NCBI RefSeq assembly: GCF_004339465.1
Contig: NZ_SMFY01000001.1
Coordinates: 1,612,001 to 1,676,000, forward strand
Length of the DNA stretch: 64,000 nt
Source: Ancylobacter aquaticus
Lineage (GTDB): Bacteria; Pseudomonadota; Alphaproteobacteria; Rhizobiales; Xanthobacteraceae
Direction: 5' to 3'
In this document: one piece after another, positions 60,569-64,000 of the stretch
Layout of the letters: every line of letters begins with the position of its first letter
How positions within the stretch are numbered: position 1 is the first letter of the stretch
Translations under genes and position numbers: made by a program
The notes under the pieces: model-generated
The model's database searches: none
Told to the model about the DNA's origin: nothing
The model's input: only the letters and a program-made list of their open reading frames with translations

Positions 60569-61405
60569 ATGGTGCAGGCAATTCCTCTCGAACATCTGAT
60601 GTGGCTGTCCGGCGTGCTGCTGGTGGCCGGCCTTGCCACAGGCATCCTCGCCGGCCTTTTCGGTATCGGCGGCGGGGCGATCATCGTGCCGGTGCTCTAT
60701 GAGGTGTTCGGCGCGGTAGGGGTCGACGATTCCGAGCGCATGCACCTCTCCGTCGGCACGGCGCTGGCCATCATCGTGCCGACCGCGCTGCGCTCCTACC
60801 TCGCCCATCGACGCCGCACCAAGATCGACAACTCCATCATGCGGCAATGGGCCGTTCCGCTGGTGGCCGGTGTCGTCGCGGGCACCCTGCTGGCGGCGGT
60901 GTCGCCGGACGTGGTGCTGAAAATCGCCTTCGTGCTGTTCGCCGCGCTGATGTCGTCGAAGCTGCTGTTCGGCCGCGACCACTGGGTGCTGGCCGACACG
61001 CTGCCGGGGCGCTTGCCGATGGCGCTCTATGGCTTCGGCATCGGCGCCTCGGCGCCGCTGATCGGCATTTCCGGCGGCGGCATCGCCACCGTGGTGCTCA
61101 CCCTCTACCGGGTGCCGATCCATACCGCCATCGCCACCTCGGCCGGGCTCGGGGCGCTGATCGCGGTCCCGGGCACCATCGGCTACATCATCAGCGGCAT
61201 CCCGCATCTGGACGAGTTGCCGCCCTTCTCGCTCGGCTATGTCTCGCTGCCGGGGCTGGTGCTGGTGGGCGGCATCGCGACGCTGGCCGCGCCGCTCGGC
61301 GCCCGGCTGGCGCACGGCTTCACCCGGCGCCAGCTGGAAGTCGGGTTCGGTCTTTATCTGCTCATCGTCGGCCTGCGCTTCGTGGTCGCGCTGATCGTCG
61401 AGTGA
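60569..61405 (+). CDS. TauE/SafE family sulfite/anion exporter
   Basis: 278 residues with eight hydrophobic segments. The two family repeats begin GLATGILAGLFGIGGGAIIVPVL (in part LFGIGGGAIIVP) near 21-43 and GASAPLIGISGGGIATVVL near 165. Members export sulfite, sulfoacetate or related anions. It is not linked in sequence to the BigR operon 50 kb away. Convergent with the aspartic protease gene; 6 bp separate the stops. Confidence 0.9.
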   Translation: MVQAIPLEHLMWLSGVLLVAGLATGILAGLFGIGGGAIIVPVLYEVFGAVGVDDSERMHLSVGTALAIIVPTALRSYLAHRRRTKIDNSIMRQWAVPLVAGVVAGTLLAAVSPDVVLKIAFVLFAALMSSKLLFGRDHWVLADTLPGRLPMALYGFGIGASAPLIGISGGGIATVVLTLYRVPIHTAIATSAGLGALIAVPGTIGYIISGIPHLDELPPFSLGYVSLPGLVLVGGIATLAAPLGARLAHGFTRRQLEVGFGLYLLIVGLRFVVALIVE

Positions 61406-61411
61406 GGCCCG

Positions 61412-62134
61412 CTACTCCAGGGCCTTGGCACGCATCACCAACTTCTCGCCGCGAATCTCGAAGCTGGCGAGGCGGGAGAGGAACGTCATGCCCAGCAGGC
61501 TGTGCTTGAGCGTGCCGGGGCTGGCGACGAGGGCCGGCACGTCGCGTTCGTCGATCGAGCCGGCGATGCCGATGCGCTCCAGCACCACCGCCGCCGCGCG
61601 GCCGCGCCCATTGGCGGTGTCGATGGGAATGTCGTAGCGCAGGAACTCCAGTGGCAGGCCCACCGCCACCGCGTCCTCGGGCGTCAGCACGACGCTGGAG
61701 GCGCCGGTGTCGACCAGCATCGGGATGCGGTTGCCATTGACCTCGACCCGCACGTTGAAATCGCCGTCGCGGGCGCGGGCCACCTCGACCGCCGGCCCGT
61801 CATCGGCCAGCGGCACGGCATAGCCCGGGGCCAGTTCGGCCAGCACCCGGTAGGCAACCGCGTGCAGTTCGACCCGGTAGGAATACCCCACGGCCAGAAC
61901 GGCGAAAATCACCAGCCAGAGCGCGGCGGCGCGCAGCGCTTCGCCCAACCGGCCGGTGAAGGTGGCGAACACGCTGGCGCCCACAACCATCAGCAGCGAG
62001 CCGTAGAAGACAAGCTGCGCGAGATCGTTGGCGCCGAGGCCGCCGACCTCGCCATAGCGCGAGGCCCAGAACACCAGCCCTATGCCACCGGCGAGGCCGA
62101 TCACCACGATCCACATCAGGCGGTCGGCGTTCAT
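61412..62134 (-). CDS. Retropepsin-like clan AA aspartic protease (TIGR02281 type), membrane-bound
   Basis: 240 residues. Three N-terminal membrane helices (residues ~6-100) are followed by one retroviral-type protease domain with LVDTGASSVVLT (catalytic Asp) and the flap-like IPIDTANGRGRAAAV. It should work as a dimer. Common in alphaproteobacteria; role unknown. The start at 62134 overlaps the stop of the DUF1289 gene (ATGA). The in-frame extension to 62287 is only a shadow of that gene. Confidence 0.88.
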   Translation of the reverse strand: MNADRLMWIVVIGLAGGIGLVFWASRYGEVGGLGANDLAQLVFYGSLLMVVGASVFATFTGRLGEALRAAALWLVIFAVLAVGYSYRVELHAVAYRVLAELAPGYAVPLADDGPAVEVARARDGDFNVRVEVNGNRIPMLVDTGASSVVLTPEDAVAVGLPLEFLRYDIPIDTANGRGRAAAVVLERIGIAGSIDERDVPALVASPGTLKHSLLGMTFLSRLASFEIRGEKLVMRAKALE

Positions 62135-62310
62135 CGCGCGGCTCCTGCGGGGCGCTGGTTCAGGCGGGCCATGATGGCGCGCCGCTCGTTTTCGCCGAGC
62201 GTGGGCCACGCGCCGATCTCCTCCAGGGTGCGGCCGCAGCCGAGGCAAAGCCGTCCGCGCGCATCCAGCGTACAGACGGAAACACAAGGTGTGGTAACGG
62301 TTTGCGGCAT
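62131..62310 (-). CDS. DUF1289 family small cysteine-rich protein
   Basis: 59 residues, reading MPQTVTTPCVSVCTLDARGR, then LCLGCGRTLEEIGAW. The four cysteines (C9, C13, C22, C25) and the C-x-G-C-x-R-T-x-x-E-I-x-x-W pattern are the DUF1289 signature, probably a metal or Fe-S site. The stop overlaps the ATG of the protease gene (ATGA), so the two are coupled. Function unknown. Confidence 0.88.
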   Translation of the reverse strand: MPQTVTTPCVSVCTLDARGRLCLGCGRTLEEIGAWPTLGENERRAIMARLNQRPAGAAR

Positions 62311-62387
62311 TGATTCGGTACGCTCAGGGACAACTGACTCTGGCGCAATTTCCTGTCGATCCGGTTAAGCTCCGGGCCGGCAGGGCA

Positions 62388-63185
62388 TCAGCGCGCGAAG
62401 ATCAACAGACCGATCAGGAAGGCAATCTCGACAAGAAGGGTCGCGGCTCCGGCGACGTCGCCGGTCTGCCCGCCGAATTGGGCGCGCGCAAGGCGAACCA
62501 CGAGGAGGAAGGCCAGCAGCCCGAAAAGCGCCGCGCCCACAAGGCCGACGAGGCCGATGAGGGGGACGACGAGGACGATGGCCACTATGAGAGCCACGCC
62601 CAGCGCCAGCCGCCGGCTCGCCGCGCCCGGCACGCCGGCGCTGCGGGCGAGGCCGTCCGCCCGGGCGAAGGGCAGGGCGGCCAGCATCCACAACCCCGCG
62701 AGGCGCGACACGCTGACGGCGGCGATGAGACCGGCGGCGGCGGCAAGCGGGGCGATCGCCAGCAGTCCCGCCAGCGCGCCGATGCGCAGGGAGAAAGCGA
62801 GGATGAGGGCGCAGACGCCGAAAGCGCCGACCCGGCTGTCCTTCATGATTTCCAGCCGCCGCGCCACGTTCATGCCGCCGAGCGCATCGGCGACATCGGC
62901 CAGCCCGTCCTCATGCAGCGCGCCTGAAATCGCCACCAGCACGGCGACCGCCAGGGTGGCGGCGAGGAAGTCGCCCAGACCTACCCCGTGGGCGACGACC
63001 AGCACCGACGCGGCGATCAGCCCCAGCACCGCGCCGGCCAGCGGCAGCGCCGGGCCGAGGCGGTCGAGATCGGGGGGGCCGTCCTCTTGAGGTTCGGAAG
63101 GCAGCCGCACCGGCAGCCGCGAGAGAAAGCGCAGCGCGGCCGGGACAGCGGCAAAGACGTTGGCAAGCACGGGGAGGAGGGGCAT
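62388..63185 (-). CDS. cobS: Adenosylcobinamide-GDP ribazoletransferase (cobalamin synthase)
   Basis: 265-residue membrane enzyme. Family motifs GALHEDGLADVADALGG near 87, EIMKDSRVGAFG near 112 and GGQTGDVAGA near 240 are intact; the first carries the acidic residues that bind Mg. It joins alpha-ribazole to adenosylcobinamide-GDP, the last lower-ligand step of B12 synthesis. Encoded 18 bp after bluB. Confidence 0.95.
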   Translation of the reverse strand: MPLLPVLANVFAAVPAALRFLSRLPVRLPSEPQEDGPPDLDRLGPALPLAGAVLGLIAASVLVVAHGVGLGDFLAATLAVAVLVAISGALHEDGLADVADALGGMNVARRLEIMKDSRVGAFGVCALILAFSLRIGALAGLLAIAPLAAAAGLIAAVSVSRLAGLWMLAALPFARADGLARSAGVPGAASRRLALGVALIVAIVLVVPLIGLVGLVGAALFGLLAFLLVVRLARAQFGGQTGDVAGAATLLVEIAFLIGLLIFAR

Positions 63186-63203
63186 CGACGTTGTCCTGAA
63201 GCC

Positions 63204-63893
63204 TCAGCGTTCGACCAGCAGGTCGGCAAGGGGGCGCCGACGCTCCCAGCCGGCGCGCTCCAGCTCCGGTACATCCGAAGGCTCGGCGGGATAGCCGATG
63301 CAGAGATAGCCGACCAGTTGCCAGTGCGCCGGCACCTCCAGCGCGTGGGCGACCGCCGTCGGGTCGAGGATCGACACCCAGCCGACCCCGATGCCGCGCG
63401 CCGCCGCCGCGAGCCACAGCGTGTGGATGGCGAGCACGGCGGAATAGGCGACCGTCTCCGGCATGGTGGCGCGACCCAGGCCGTGGCCGGTGGCGGGATC
63501 GGGCTCGACGAAGACGGCGAGCTGCTCGGGGGCGTCATCCAGCCCGGCGAGCTTCAACCGGGCATAGAGGCCGGCGCGCTCGGTCGGCTGGAGTGCCAGC
63601 GCCTGCGCGTTCGAGGCTTTGAAAATGGCGCGGATGGCGTCGCGGCGGGCGTCGTCCCGCACCCGCACCAGTCGCCAGGGCTGGCTCAGGCCCACGCTTG
63701 GCGCGCGGCAGGCGGCGGCCAGCAGCGCGTCATACTCCGCCGCGTCGAGCGGTGTGGTGCGGAAGCAGCGGACATCGCGCCGCCAGGCGAACAGCGCGTC
63801 GAGCCCGTCGCGAAAGGTGGCGTCGAACGCCGGCGGCTCCGCCGAAGCGGCTGTGCGTGCGGCTGCCAGAGGAACGACCATGCGGGCTCCCAT
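63204..63893 (-). CDS. bluB: 5,6-dimethylbenzimidazole synthase
   Basis: About 229 residues. BluB motifs: WRRDVRCFRTTPL near 37-49, ACRAPSVGLSQPWRLVRV with the S-x-G-x-x-x-x-W flavin site, and AARGIGVGWVSILDP. It cleaves reduced FMN with O2 to give the lower ligand of B12. ATG 63893 (AGGGGATC before it) and ATG 63881 (GGGAG before it) are both plausible starts; an ATG at 63926 lacks a ribosome-binding site. Partner of cobS downstream. Confidence 0.94.
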   Translation of the reverse strand: MGARMVVPLAAARTAASAEPPAFDATFRDGLDALFAWRRDVRCFRTTPLDAAEYDALLAAACRAPSVGLSQPWRLVRVRDDARRDAIRAIFKASNAQALALQPTERAGLYARLKLAGLDDAPEQLAVFVEPDPATGHGLGRATMPETVAYSAVLAIHTLWLAAAARGIGVGWVSILDPTAVAHALEVPAHWQLVGYLCIGYPAEPSDVPELERAGWERRRPLADLLVER

Positions 63894-64000
63894 ACGTGAT
63901 CCCCTGCGGCCTGCGCGCAGGCCCATGCAGAGAGCTGGGGGCGAAGCTGCGGAGGCAAGGGTTGCGCGACCCTCATGGAGGGTCTAACCCGCCCTCGCGC

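Noticed and set aside
63894..64000. Possible cobalamin riboswitch upstream of bluB
   Set aside because: No B12 box (GCCACTG-like) or other conserved riboswitch core could be seen in the 107 bp available, although more leader may lie outside the window.

Overview
This window is GC-rich, almost fully coding DNA from an alphaproteobacterium, most likely of the order Hyphomicrobiales. The Xanthobacteraceae (Ancylobacter/Starkeya type) are a reasonable guess that the sequence alone cannot settle. The reasons are the wealth of ABC and tripartite-tricarboxylate (Tct) transporters, polyol and carnitine catabolism, a BigR-type sulfide operon, and several copies of the alphaproteobacterial general-stress promoter (GGAAC-N16/17-CGTT). 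No rRNA, tRNA, CRISPR array, insertion sequence or phage gene was recognised. The window reads as a chain of catabolic and transport operons.

Layout. 0-7.7 kb: an AbrB-type permease with a cut-off SDR, a TctCBA operon, and a haloacetate-dehalogenase-like hydrolase with a four-domain rhodanese. These three units share an identical 11-bp promoter motif. 7.9-10.4 kb: a persulfide-detoxification operon with the BigR repressor and a long palindromic operator. 10.4-19.2 kb: a mannitol/sorbitol-type operon (HAD phosphatase, SorC regulator, ABC importer, mannitol 2-dehydrogenase, fructokinase). 19.2-22.8 kb: an island of small stress proteins, including a ROK-type kinase whose motifs are in circularly permuted order. 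22.9-33.2 kb: a minus-strand pentitol operon (ABC importer, SIS and TIM-barrel isomerases, SorC regulator, xylitol- and ribitol-type dehydrogenases, FGGY pentulose kinase).

33.5-38.9 kb: an inositol-phosphatase-family gene, then a carnitine locus (binding protein, CdhR-type regulator, dehydrocarnitine-cleaving enzyme, carnitine dehydrogenase fused to a thioesterase). 39.3-43.3 kb: a nickel ECF transporter (nikKMLQO) facing a nikR gene across a perfect NikR box; this NikR lacks all four canonical nickel ligands. 43.5-45.4 kb: dihydropyrimidinase and ureidoglycolate lyase. 45.9-51.3 kb: a second Tct system with a 4,5-dihydroxyphthalate-decarboxylase-like protein and a LysR regulator. 51.5-59.2 kb: a divergent seven-gene operon (spermidine/putrescine-type ABC importer, HAD hydrolase, DAO-type and GMC-type flavoenzymes) of unknown substrate. 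59.5-64 kb: dusA, a TauE/SafE exporter, an aspartic protease, a small DUF1289 protein, and cobS/bluB of cobalamin synthesis.

Functional links. Three importer operons carry strong stem-loops just after the binding-protein gene, which fits over-expression of the binding protein. The general-stress promoters tie together the Pro-rich protein, the ROK-type kinase, a GlsB/YeaQ membrane protein and a DUF883-like protein. Nickel uptake lies next to a urea-releasing ureide enzyme, consistent with supplying a urease elsewhere.
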